From Fagopyrum homotropicum (Eukaryota; Streptophyta; Magnoliopsida; Caryophyllales; Polygonaceae), in the NCBI GenBank assembly GCA_033239125.1, contig BSWB01000002.1:85680560-85744559 (forward strand): a DNA stretch of 64,000 bases, in the 5' to 3' direction. A model generated the notes under the pieces. It had not been told where the DNA came from. It saw nothing but the letters and a program-made list of their open reading frames with translations, and made no database searches. Below, in pieces: positions 11,047 through 22,357 of this stretch. The translations under genes were made by a program, and so were the position numbers. Each line of letters opens with the position of its first letter. The first letter of the stretch is position 1.

Positions 11047-12125
11047 CTCAACCATCATCAAAAGAGTCATAAAATCACAAAAAGAGTTTGTTTTGATCAT
11101 TGCAATTGATCATTGTCTTTTGTAGTCTTTTCTTTTCTTCAGTTTTTCTCTCTTCTATTCTAAGTTGATTGAATTCTAACTTGTTTGTTGTTCTTGATCA
11201 GCGAATTGAGCACCAAAGTCATCAACAAACACCAACACCACCACGCCAGCCCCACCACCACTTTCATGCTGCCAAAACCTACCCGAACCTACTGTTTTTC
11301 GTAAACCCTAATCTTGCAACAACCATATCTTTCCATATCTTTCCTTAATCCTACAATAACCATATCTTTTCATATTTTTTTCCATAATCCTGCTTCAGCC
11401 ATATCTTATCTCGAACCATATCTTATCTTTTTAGTTGTTTCCCTATTTACCCTCTTGTTGTTTAATTTTCGTTTTTTATTTTTGCTGAGATAAAAAAAAA
11501 GAAAAAAGGACAGCTGTTGTCTAGAATATTAAAAAAAAAGAAGAGAAGGACGAACGAAAAAAAATAAAAGAAAAGAAAAGAAGAATTCAGCTTTGTGTTT
11601 GCATTGTGTTTAGCTCTAAGTTATTGAACTAACAACATTGTTCTTGCAAGAGTTGACTAAGAGGAAGAAGATTTCAAGGGGACTCCAAGAAACCTATATT
11701 CCAAGCCTTTTTCATTCGGCCACCCTACCTTAAACCGACCTTAGTTGTTTATTTTGGTGTTTGAGGTTGCAAGTTGAGGCACTTAAGAGTAAGGTTCTTT
11801 TAGCTTATCTTGAGTCTATATTTCGGGTCATTTTGGTTGTACATCTCATTCATACAACTAGTTCATTCCTTGAGTCATTATTTTTTTTATTTCTTTTGTT
11901 GAGTCAGCCTAGGACATACATTGATTAATTCAATTGTTGTTTCGTGTTAGCTTATATTTGACTAGACACTACCCACACAAGGTTGTTAATTCTTACAAGG
12001 TGAGCCATCAGAAAAGTCTTATCACATCACTTGAGAGTGAGGGATAAACACTTGAGAGAGACACTAGAGAGGATTTTGTTTTGATCTAATCTAACGTGTT
12101 TGTTTGTTCTGTTGTGTTTACCAAG
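11047..12125 (+). other. Leader of element C
   Basis: About 1.1 kb of untranslated sequence with repeated CATATCTTTCCATATC-like motifs (11325-11430) and purine-rich runs (11490-11585). No credible gene. Confidence 0.6.
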
Positions 12126-13392
12126 ATGTCTGATCATCATACCGAGAAGCAACCGGAGTCTAGTCCGGCAGATTTGGTTAGCATGATGAAGGATATGATG
12201 CAAGCAGAATTTAAAGCCATGGAAGATAGGCTTACGGGTTTACAAGGGCAAATAACTGAGCTTAAGACTAATAAGGCTAAAGAAGACGCCTCATTTCCCC
12301 TAACCGAGGCACTAGGCCATCACTTTCAGAAAGGAGCAGGTTCTAAACCCTTAACTATAAGACATCGACGAGTACCTCTTGATAGCCAACAAGAAGCTTT
12401 CAACGAAGCCAAGAAGATTCCCATTAATGCTTCAAAGGGGCATCATTCTAACTCTAAACCTCCTATTCATGATAACAATCATTATGCTAATTTCTCTCTT
12501 AGCACCACACAGGATGGAGATAATGAGGAGTCCGAAGATGATGGCTATGATTATGCACAAGAAAGAAGGAAAGAGGAAGCCTGGAGGCAAGACGATGAAT
12601 GGATGAGAAATGAGGAAAGAAGGATGGAACAAAATAGGAGGCGTGAAGATAGGAGACGAGAAGATGAGAGGGATCAAGATGGGAGGCGTGAGTATAGATG
12701 GAGGCAAGACAAAGACTATGAAGGGAGGAGAGACAATAGACACCAAAGGAGAGGGCGAGATCATGAGCAAGATGATCTAGGCAAGGTGAAGATCAAGATC
12801 CCATCCTTTGAAGGCAAGTGTGATCCGGATGTGTACATGGCTTGGGAGACGAAGATTGAGCAGATATGGGCGTGCCACAACTTTCCCGAGAATAAAAAGG
12901 TACATTACGCAGCCCTTGAGTTCAGTGATTATGCTTTGATATGGTGGAATTAGCTTGTGAAGGCCAATGTTAGTGAGGATGAAGAGGCAACTATGGCCAG
13001 GTATCTCCGTATCCTTAATTCAAGTTTTGCTAACGAGGTGGATTTGTTTCCCTACTCTACTATGACAGAATTACTACATCTCTCCATCAAAGTCGAGAAG
13101 AAGATAAAAGGGAGAAGTCAAGGCATAAAGAGCTCATTTGGGACCTCAAATGTATGGCAACAACAAGGAGGGAACCGACACGGAGGATACAACCGCGAAG
13201 CCCCCGAAACAGCCCCCGAGCAAGCTCCCACACGCCCAACCTACCCTAAGATGCCTACTGCAGCCCCTAAACCACCTCAAGGGAGTACTTATAACTCTTC
13301 TTCTTCTAGGGCTAGAGATGTTGTGTGTTTTAAGTGTCAAGGTAGAGGACACATGATGAAAGATTGTCCGAATAGGAGAACTTTGCTAATAA
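12126..13392 (+). pseudogene. gag: Gag of element C with internal deletion and stop codon
   Basis: Starts at ATG 12126 (MSDHHTEKQPESS); an upstream in-frame ATG at 12096 lacks family support. A predicted coiled coil lies at about residues 15-50 and a strongly charged Arg/Glu/Asp-rich segment at about 140-215, which B lacks. The Gag core GKVKIKIPSFEGKCDPD begins near residue 220. At 12951-12953 a TAG stop follows ALIWWN, and the next codons (LVKANVSEDEEA) correspond to a place about 60 residues further along the B Gag, so an in-frame deletion removed the middle of the core. The zinc knuckle CFKCQGRGHMMKDC is at about 13328-13370. Not functional. Confidence 0.9.
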
Positions 13393-16300
13393 ATCATTTA
13401 GGCCAATATGAATCAGAATCTGAGCATGAACTTGAATCTAATGAAATCGAGCCTAGTGATAATGTTGATTCGGATGATAGAATAGTATATGAACAAGGGG
13501 ATTGCTTGCTTGCTCAAAGTGTGTTGTTTGATCACCCTAGTTCATTCCTAGCTAATAACTATGTGCTATGTGATTTGGATGTTCCAAACGAGTCTATTGC
13601 TTGTGTTGAATCTGATTTTGAGCATGATGAGCCTGTTTTGGATGTTTGCTTGTCACATGATAATGCTTTGATAGCTATGAGAGCCCTTAGTATACAACCT
13701 GCCCCTTGTGAGGATAACCAAAGGGAAAACTTGTTTCACACTAGATGTTTGGTTAAAGGGAAGGTTTGTAATGTTATAATTGATGGGGGTAGTTGTTGTA
13801 ACATAGCTAGCACCGAATTGGTTAATAAGCTGCAATTAACAACTTTTTATCACCCTAGGCCTTATAAGCTTCATTGGATGAATGAATGTGGAGAATTAAA
13901 GGTAAATAAGCAAGTTAAGGTCACATTCACTTTAGGCCATTATGAGGATAATGTTTTGTGTGATGTTGTGCATATACAAGCTTGTCATATCTTATTAGGT
14001 CGTCCTTGGCAATTTGATAGGATAGTCTTACATGATGGTTACACTAATAGGTATACTTTCACTTTTAATGGAAAACCTGTAACCTTAAAGCCTATGACTC
14101 CCTTACAAATAGCTGAGGCATTTGAGAAGAAAAAGGCAAGTGAACAAGGGGTAGACCAAGCTAAGAAGGGGAGTAAGCCAAATAATTCCAAAACCGAGCC
14201 TATAGAGCCTTCTAATACCCTTTTAGTTTCAACTAACACACAAATGGCCTCTACTTTGCTAGTAGCCAAATCTGAGTTTCAAAGTGCTTATCTTCCTCTA
14301 GAAATCACTTTGATGACCTTATGTAAGAAGTTAGCCCTAGTGAGTGATGAAACTAAGGCAAATCTTCCACCTAGCATTGTAGCCATACTTGAGGAGTTTA
14401 AGGATGTGTTTCCTGATGAGATACCCTATGGCCTACCACCCTTGAGAGGTATAGAGCATCAAATAGATCTTATTCCGGGAGCAACCTTACCGAATAGGCC
14501 AGCCTATAGAATGAACCCTAATGAGAGCTAAGAGGTTAGAAACCAAGTGCAAGAGCTCTTAAATAAGGGTTATGTGAGGGAAAGCCTTAGTCCATGCGCT
14601 GTCCCCGTGCTTTTAGTGCCTAAGAAAGATAATACTTGGAGGATGTGTGTTGATTGTAGGGCCATCAATAACATAACCATTAAGTATCGCCACCCTATCC
14701 CTCGCCTTGATGATATGTTAGATGAGCTTCATGGTTCCACTATATTTAGTAAAATTGATCTTAGGAGTGGATACCATCAGATTAGGATGAAGGAAGGGGA
14801 TGAGTGGAAAACTGCTTTTAAAACCAAGTTTGGTTTATATGAGTGGCTTGTTATGCTATTTGGACTTACTAATGCTCCTTCTACTTTCATGAGATTAATG
14901 AACCATGTTTTGAGAAAGTTTATAGGTAAATTTGTTGTTGTTTACTTTGATGACATTCTCATTTACAGCAAATCACTAGAGGAGCATGAAAGACATCTAA
15001 GGGAAGTTGTTTCTACTCTTAGAGATGAACACTTGTATGCCAATCTTAAGAAATGTGACTTTTGCACTAATAAAGTTATTTTTATTGGGTTTGTAGTGAG
15101 CATAGACGGTTTACAAGTGGATGAGGAGAAGATCAAGGCCATTCAAGATTGGCCTATTCCGATCTCTATTGGCAATGTTAGGAGTTTTCGTGGTCTTGCT
15201 AGCTTCTATAGGCGTTTTGTGCGTGATTTTAGCACCATTGCAGCCCCATTGACGGAAATATGCAAGAAGAACACGCCATTTGTGTCGGGTAGTGCGCAGG
15301 ACCATGCATTTAACAAGCTTAAGGAGGTTCTCACTCATGCACCTTTGCTTGCTCTTCCAGATTTCAACAAGCCATTTGAAGTGGAGTGTGATGCATCCGG
15401 AATTGGAATTGGAGGTGTTCTTATGCCAGAAGGTAAACCTATTGCTTTCTTTAGTGAGAAACTCAAAGGAGCATGTCTTAACTATTCTACTTATGAAGTT
15501 ATATGCTTTGTTTAGAGTACTTAAGACATGGCAACACTACTTGTGGCCTAGAGAGTTTATCTTGCATTCTGATCATGAATCTTTAAAACACTTTAGGAGT
15601 CAAAATAAACTAGATAGGCGACATGGTAGTTGGATAGAGTTCATTGAGACTTTTCCTTATGTTATCAAGTATAAAAAGGGAAAGGACAATGTAGTTGCTG
15701 ATGCATTATCTAGGAGACACTCTTTGTTGACCACCCTTGATTCTAAAGTGCTAGGTTTCGTGTATATTAAGGAATTATATGTTGATGATGCTGATTTTGG
15801 TGAAACCTACAAGATATGTGTGGCTAAGGGGGCTCTAGATAAGTTCTACTTGTTTGATGGTTTCTTGTTTAAGGCTGATAAGGTTTGTATCCCTAGGTGT
15901 TCTCTTCGGATGTTATTAGTTGATGAAGCCCATAAAGGAGGATTAATGGGGCATTTTGGGACAGATAAGACTTATGCTATGCTTACCTCACACTTCTTTT
16001 GGCCTCATATGCTTAGGGATGTAGAACATGTTGTTAAGAGGTGTTTAGAATGCCTCAGAGCCAAATCCAAAGTGAAACCCCATGGTTTGTACACGCCTTT
16101 GCCAATCCCTACAGCCCCTTGGGAGGATATTAGTATGGACTTTATTGTGGGATTGCCTTGGACTAAGAGGGGCAGAGACTCGATATTTGTGGTTGTAGAT
16201 CGATTCTCTAAGATGGCTCACTTTATAGCTTGCCATAAGACTCATGATGCCACCAATGTAGCCAACTTGTTCTTTAGGGAAGTAGTTAGGTTGCATGAAG

Positions 16301-17201
16301 TTCCGAGGACTATAGTTAGTGATAGGGATGTTAAATTTCTAAGTTACTTTTGGAAAACTCTTTGTGGAAAGCTAGGAACTAAGCTATTGTTTTCTACTTC
16401 TAGTAACCCTCAAACTGATGGCCAAACTGAGGTAACTAATAGGACACTAACTACTTTGTTAAGGGCTGTTATTAAGAAGAGTCTTAAGGAATGGGAAGAT
16501 GCCTTACCTCATGTCGAATTTGCTTATAATAGGGTTGTGCATTCTTCAACTTCCATTTATCCTTTTCAGTGTGTGTATGGGTTTAATCCACTAACCCCGT
16601 TTGATCTTACACCGTTGCCTAAGAAGGAGCGAGTAGATTTCAGTGCTAAAACGCTGGTTGAACACATTCGGGAGTTACATGAGAGGACACGTCAGAAGCT
16701 TGAGGAGAAGGGCAAGTACAATGCTGCGAAAGCTAACCACGGACGCAAGAAGATCACATTCGAGCCTGGTGATCTCGTGTGGTTGCACTTAAGGAAGGAG
16801 AGGTTTCAACAGTTGAGGATATCCAAGCTCTCTCCAAGAGGAAATGGACCTTTCAAGGTCTTACACAAGGCGGGGATAATGCTTATGTTTTGGAGTTGCC
16901 GGATGATTACACATGCGATCCTACATTCAATGTGTGTGACTTGAGTCCATTCCCACCGTCGAGCTATGATCATGGTGATTCGGGGTCGAATCCATTTCAA
17001 GAAGGGGAGAATGATGAAGGATCATCCAAGCTAAGTCAAGGTCCCTTAACAAGGGCTCAAGCTAAACTACAAGCTGAGATGGATGCATTGCTTCTAACCA
17101 TGAACCATGGACCACCTAACTCACCTTCCATGAGCCAACGAGCCTTGATGATGATCATGGTCCACCAAGGAACAAGCTGCACGCCTAAGGGTTCTACATA
17201 A
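13393..17201 (+). pseudogene. pol: Pol of element C: protease, RT, RNase H, integrase, LTR-encoded tail; several breaks
   Basis: The frame continues from gag. Domains: retropepsin-like IIDGGSCCNIAS (about 13777-13810), RT with DLRSGYHQI and YFDD (about 14945-14955), RNase H ECDASGIGIGG, integrase zinc region (HKGGLMGHFGTDKT, CLECLRAK) and core (DFIVGLPWTKRGRDS, VSDRDVKF, NPQTDGQTEVTNRTL). Breaks: TAA at 14529-14531, a frameshift in RNase H near 15497, and another near 16870 just after GPFKVLHKAG. The last about 63 codons (from GSSKLSQGPLTRAQAKLQ) lie in the 3' LTR, stop at 17199-17201. The gene order is that of chromoviruses; CRM-like is my lineage inference. Confidence 0.92.
16999..17011 (+). 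other. Polypurine tract of element C
   Basis: AAGAAGGGGAGAA lies directly before the 3' LTR start TGATGAAGG and is translated as part of pol (FQEGEN). Confidence 0.8.
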
Positions 17202-17512
17202 GGCTGAAATGTTCCAAATTGGCTGAATAAGCTTATTTGGCTGTTTTAAGTGTTTTTAAGTCTTTTTAGAATAAAAGCCCAAACTTATGTCTTAATGGGC
17301 TTTTAGCTAATTATTTCAGTTCATTAACATATTAAACACTATATATATGTTATTAGGTGTGCTAGGTCAAGGGAATGCAGAAAATACACGTTAAACACAG
17401 TTTTTGTGCTGCTGTTGTAGATTGGCGATTTCCAGCCTGTTGGAGAGCTTTGTGATTGTGATTTTGGCTTAACTCTTCTTGTCTGAGTTAATATCCTTAG
17501 GGATTAGTGTTG
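17012..17512 (+). repeat. 3' LTR of element C, left part
   Basis: Begins TGATGAAGGATCATCC like 3163 and is cut after ATTAGTGTTG, where D is inserted. The last five bases (17508-17512, TGTTG) are the left target duplication of D. Confidence 0.93.
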
Positions 17513-19330
17513 TGTTACGCTCAGGATATGTGTGATACACAATAGGTTTTATATTTATACTCGTTATATTTATCCTAACTCCTAGCGAACCCGCAGTGTA
17601 CGGGACGTTTGTAGTAGGGATAGTATTCCGAGGTCGAACACAAAGACTAAGGTGAAATCGAGTCAAACAATGGTCATAGATAGTGTGAATCTAGACTAAG
17701 ATAAGGTGAGGAACAAAGAAAATGGAAAACACAATGTTTTTGGTTGGGTTTTTGTGGTGATCAAGCAAAGATCACAAATCAAGCAAGGTAATAAAACAAC
17801 TAACAACTCAAGCTAGCAAAACGGACAAGTAACACAAAGCACAAAGTATATGATCAAGAGAGAAAAGTGGATTCTAGAGGTCAAGATTGCCGGTTATGGC
17901 ATTGGACTCAAGGTTCTAAGGATTCTAAGGACAAAGCTGCGATGTCGGGAAAGGGTGTTTCTCAAATGGAAGCAATTACCGGGTAAGTCTCTCGCTTCAC
18001 TAATCCCGCACCAAACTCCTCTTACCGGGTAAGTCTCAAGGAGGTAAAGTTGGGAATTCTACACAAACCGGACACTACTAAAGGGGCAAACCTCTCCTTA
18101 CCGGGTAAGTCTCGGAAAAGGTAAGTCTCAAGCAATAATCCTAGCACACTCAATCCAATAGCGGCTTATGAGGCTCACTACTACCAAGAGTTCATCATCT
18201 TTGGTATCTAAGATCGGAAATCACCGGGTAGGTCTCTTTCCTTACTTAGTTTGCTAGCCTTAGGTCACCCTAAGCTATATTATGCTCAACAAACACTAGG
18301 ATTTCAACAATCTAACATCCTAACATACATATTCATCAATTAAAGAGCAACAGAAGGAAAAATCGGGTGGATCATAGTAAAAATCGGCCGATTTACCTGA
18401 AGAACAGGCCGATTTTTCTGTCTGAGTTAGGTTTCGTGCATACAAATCATCCTAAACTAACATATAAGTCCATTCTATCATCACCCAAGCTATAAACATC
18501 AATCCATCACTCCAAAATCACAACAAACTAGCCAATAACATGCATTTCAAGATCTAGAATCATCATACAAGCATACATGGGATCCATAGCAAGAAGATGA
18601 AGTAAGGAAATGAAAGCAATGAAACATAGCTCGATTTGAGTTCAAAACAAGTCTTTCAACACACCAAATGTAGCTCCAAGTCGGATCTTTTAACCTTCAA
18701 CAATCTTCTTCACAAAAATCACTCAAATCTCACTATGAAATTGAAATCTACACTAATCTCCTTCAAGAACACCCACAAGGGTGTCTTGAAGAGAGCTCCC
18801 AATTGGAAGATTTTTTGAGAAGATGCTAGAAGGGTCCAAAGGAAAGAGAAGGATCCATAAATCAGCCTGGAAGACCACTTATATTCTCCACCAAGAGCAA
18901 GGCCGGACAAGAGATCGTGGGACACGTGGCTTAAGCTGTCAAAGGCCCAAAAATCGACCCAGTAGGAAAAATCGGCCGATTTTCCTGGGTATAGGTCGAT
19001 TTTCTTCAACAGAAGCATGTTATGATCGTCTAGCCATGAGTTGCTCCATTGCTTGCACCAACAAGGGTCCTTGTGCCCTTCATTGCTCCAATTATGTTCC
19101 TTCAAGGTCTCGGATATGTACCACCATGAGGCTTGACTCTCAAATGTATCGATTAATGCCCAAAAATCCCCGAAATACCTACAAAACCGACAAAAGCTCG
19201 TGTAGACGTCTTTTCTAGAAATATGCACGAAATGAGTGTAAACGTCGTGAACTAGTGCCGAAACGTGCATGAATAACGGAGAAAACTATCTAAATGTATG
19301 CCTATATTAACGTCATAAATCACGTTATCA
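17513..19330 (-). repeat. 3' LTR of element D (1818 bp)
   Basis: Runs TGTTACGCTC...CGTTATCA on the plus strand. It carries repeated TTACCGGGTAAGTCTC motifs (17976, 18022, 18098; degenerate near 18222) and palindromes AAATCGGCCGATTT (18381-18394) and AAAATCGGCCGATTTT (18968-18983). A minus-strand open frame of 183 codons (18719-19270) has no support as a gene. Confidence 0.95.
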
Positions 19331-19369
19331 AAAATACCCCATACTTAAGGTTTGCTCGTCCCCGAGCAA
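19331..19369 (-). other. Polypurine tract and adjacent hairpin of element D
   Basis: On the minus strand a purine-rich tract (AAGTATGGGGTATTTT) abuts the LTR. Just upstream is a perfect 7-bp stem with 4-base loop, TTGCTCGTCCCCGAGCAA (19352-19369). The same arrangement occurs in E at 50720-50757. Confidence 0.75.
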
Positions 19370-21161
19370 GATCCGACTATAGACTAAGAGATGACGTGAT
19401 TTATGCATGCAGAAAAACAACAAAATCTTTTTGGAGTTGTGCTTCTAACATTGGATCACCTTCATAGTCATGTTTCATAGCAATGGATAAGCAATCATGC
19501 ATAAAATGAATGAAGGCATGGAAAGACTATTATACTTAACTAGAAAGCATGCATGAGAGGTGAAAATGAAGAAGTCAAGATGATCATGAGTATGTCCAAT
19601 CTAGATCACTAAGTCTTACACTCATGCATTTAGGTCACAAGGACTTAGAAAAGAAGAGGCTAAGAAACGTTGTGATTAGGTGGGAATTTTAAGGTCATGT
19701 GATGCTAATCAGGGAAAGGAACTAACTCCACAATCTCGTTTTTTGCTCAACTTCCCAACAAGTGTACAATTTTCTCCAACTTTTCTTTGTTTTCTTTTCT
19801 TTTTCATTTATTTTTGAGACAATGGCATTGGTGTATAAAAGCCGAAACCTTGGTGATTAGCCGTCCTCGGGCTTTTTTATTTTTCGAGGTGCATCCACAC
19901 CGGGCACACATACCAAAGCTCGTTAGGACTATTGGTTTATTTGACTTTGGCAAGGCACCAACACCCGATTATGTGAAGTGTACCGAGTTACTTGTCATTT
20001 AAGCCCACGTCCCCAAACCTATATTTTTGGCTACACTTTCGCAACAATTTCAGCACTTTATTCATGATATTCCTTTCATCAACAACTTCACCCCACATTT
20101 GCTTTTCACACACATCAACACACTAACATGCGCCTATTCCCGGATGGGTCAAAAGAGGTAAAATATTTCATCAATTGAGGTGCTCAAACAATATGATCAA
20201 GATGAGAAGTAGAGAAAGATGAATTGCCTCATTCATTCCTAAATGATGTGCAAGAACTAGCATGTAATTTCGACTTTCAATCCTCAATCCAATCAAGATA
20301 AACATTCATGATCACAATTCACACATAAGATTCAAGATAAGTACTTCAAGTCCACATATGCATTCATCTATTCAACACATAAGGTCATCCATAGTCAATT
20401 CACAAGACCATTTTCATCATAAGGGTCATTCCCAAGCTTAGAAGCACTAAAATTTTTAAAATTTTCTGATTTTTTTGGATTTTTCGAAATATGTATGTAC
20501 AATGCAAGACATAATGAAACATGTGACAATATTAAACTATCCTAGATTCTAATCATGCAAGTGATCATGAAAACCCCACCCCATACTTAGAAACACATTG
20601 TCCCCAATGTGGAAACTAAATAAAGAAGTGAAAGAGAGTCCTCACAATGTAAAATTGGTGATGCTTTGGTATTTCGGTTCACATCGAATGATGATGGTGG
20701 ATGATCAATCAAGGATGGTAGAGAGCTCTTGATGTTCATTGTGGTGTCGGAACCCGCGCTTGGTACCGCAAGCCGTCCAAGTTCCACGTCCGCTCCACCC
20801 ATGCTTGATTGGAGATCATCACTTCCTTGACAGAGGAAAAATCGGACCATATCCTAGGAAAATTGGCCGATTTCTGTGAAGAACAGTCCGATTTTCCTGG
20901 GTGCTTTCTTCCTTGTCCATGTGCTCGGATCTTGCACCTTCTTCTCAACAGTTCCATGAGGCTTTCACATGACCTCCAGCATCTCATCACACATGACAAC
21001 AACAAGGTCTAGCACCCAAAAACACAAAAGAAAACAAAGCACACCAAAAACAAAAGCAAAAACGAAAACGAAAGAGAAAAGGGAAAGAGTTGTTACCCTT
21101 GGGTTGCCTCCCAAGAAGCGCTTCTTTTAGGTCATTAGCTTGACCAAAATCAGAGGATATG
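19370..21161 (-). other. Non-coding 3' region of element D, conserved with E
   Basis: No convincing gene. A block around 19816-20002 is nearly the same in E (51205-51390). Another block near 20745-20815 encodes MGGADVELGRLAVPSAG on the minus strand and recurs in E near 52120-52185. It may be the remnant of an env-like or 3' untranslated part; neither is proven. Around 20835-20905 are further GGCCGATT-type motifs. Confidence 0.6.
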
Positions 21162-22280
21162 TCAATCCACCTCGAATACCATGGTTTGCTTGAGGAGTCC
21201 GAGCAACCATCGCTTTCCGGCATCCATGATGACAAGCAAGGGCCACTTGATGCCCAAATAAGCTTTAAGTTCTCTCTTCACCGGTGAGTAGTAGACTCCT
21301 TCATCACCGCTCCCTTGATGATAGTATGGAGTTGCAACCATAGGTGCCACCCCATACTTAGACAATTGGTACTCCGCGGTCACACCGGTAAGATGCTTGC
21401 CATCCTCATCCTCTATGATCCGAAGAAAGCCGATTCTTGGAAAGAATTCTTCATTGATGTGCTCCATAACCATCATGGATCCATCATGCTTGCCTCCATC
21501 ATTCAACATTGGAAACTCCTTAGGAAAGGGACTCCAATCTTCGTGTGTACTCCGGGCAAGCAAGAAAGGATTAGAAGGAGTTGAAGTTAACTTAGGGTTC
21601 TCCTTCGTGAGCTCTTCAAGTGTGGTTCCGGGGTTGATGGCAAGGATGTCCGGGGGTGAGAATACTTTATTGCACTCCTCCAAAGGTGAAGGAGGTGGAG
21701 GTAAGCCTTGAAGGATGGTAGGATCTCCTAGCATAAGAGCATGCCTAATCTCCTCAATCTCCCTCCTCATTTGTTCTTCTCTCTCAACATTCAATCTTCT
21801 TGCATCCTCCAGGGCCAAATCCCTTAGCCACAATTGCTACCGAGCTTCATTCAACTCTTCCTCAAGGTCTCTATTGGCTATGGTTGAACCAGGTAATTCT
21901 TGGATCTCCTCATGGTGAACCTCCTCTTGTTGAAATACTTCCTCTTCAAGCACCATGTGGGAACTCGAAATGGAAGCAAGATTGCTCTCTAGATCATCCA
22001 TCTTCCTCAACTTTTCTTCTAGCATTGATTCCACTCGGTCATTGTGAGGTTGATGGTGAGGTTCCACATAAGGCAATGTAGTCATGTGAGCTTGATCATG
22101 GGACTCATGATAGGCATTAAACTCCTCCCAATACTCAAACTCATCATGGAGAGGTCCTAGATCTTGGCTTTCCATCCACTCCTCATACTCCATGTTGTCA
22201 AGGTCGTCTTGGAAGTACAATCCGTCCATGGCAAACATGAAAAGGCAAAGACAAAAACAACACAAGATCAAAAGTAACAA
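21162..22280 (-). pseudogene. gag: Gag N-terminal remnant of element D
   Basis: Two pieces in one frame (22280-21840 and 21836-21162) are separated by a TAG at 21837-21839. Around the stop, the sequence LWLRDLALEDARRLNVEREEQ, followed by REIEEIRHAL and a proline-rich stretch, parallels the E and F Gag helical region (RLRDELLEEERRLANERQE, REIDEIRQAL). The upstream part is acidic and Met/His-rich without a match in E; downstream of the proline stretch the Gag core (WYQSIPQG in E) is absent. It is thus a shortened Gag-like reading frame in a derivative element. Whether any product is made is unknown; loss of the core argues against particle formation. Confidence 0.7.
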
Positions 22281-22333
22281 GAATGATAAACACTAAAAAC
22301 GATCAAAAGCAAATGACTCAATCTAGACCTAGT

Positions 22334-22351
22334 TCCCCGGCAACGGCGCCA
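22334..22351 (-). other. Primer binding site of element D (Asp-tRNA type)
   Basis: Minus strand TGGCGCCGTTGCCGGGGA, six bases from the LTR at 22358. This is the Athila-type primer site, complementary to the 3' end of tRNA-Asp, and is the same as in E and F. Confidence 0.92.
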
Positions 22352-22357
22352 AAAACT

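Noticed and set aside
12432..12770. 112-codon minus-strand frame rich in Pro, Ile and Ser
   Set aside because: Mirror of the charged, purine-rich Gag segment of C; typical antisense artefact.
17850..18032. Small frames repeated in both D LTRs (17850-18032 with 22695-22877; 18636-18818 with 23481-23663)
   Set aside because: They recur only because the LTRs are copies of each other; no independent sign of coding.
19787..20002. 71-codon plus-strand frame in the 3' region of D, considered as an antisense gene of the Athila element
   Set aside because: E has a 2-base difference and a stop in the same block, so the frame is not kept although the DNA is.
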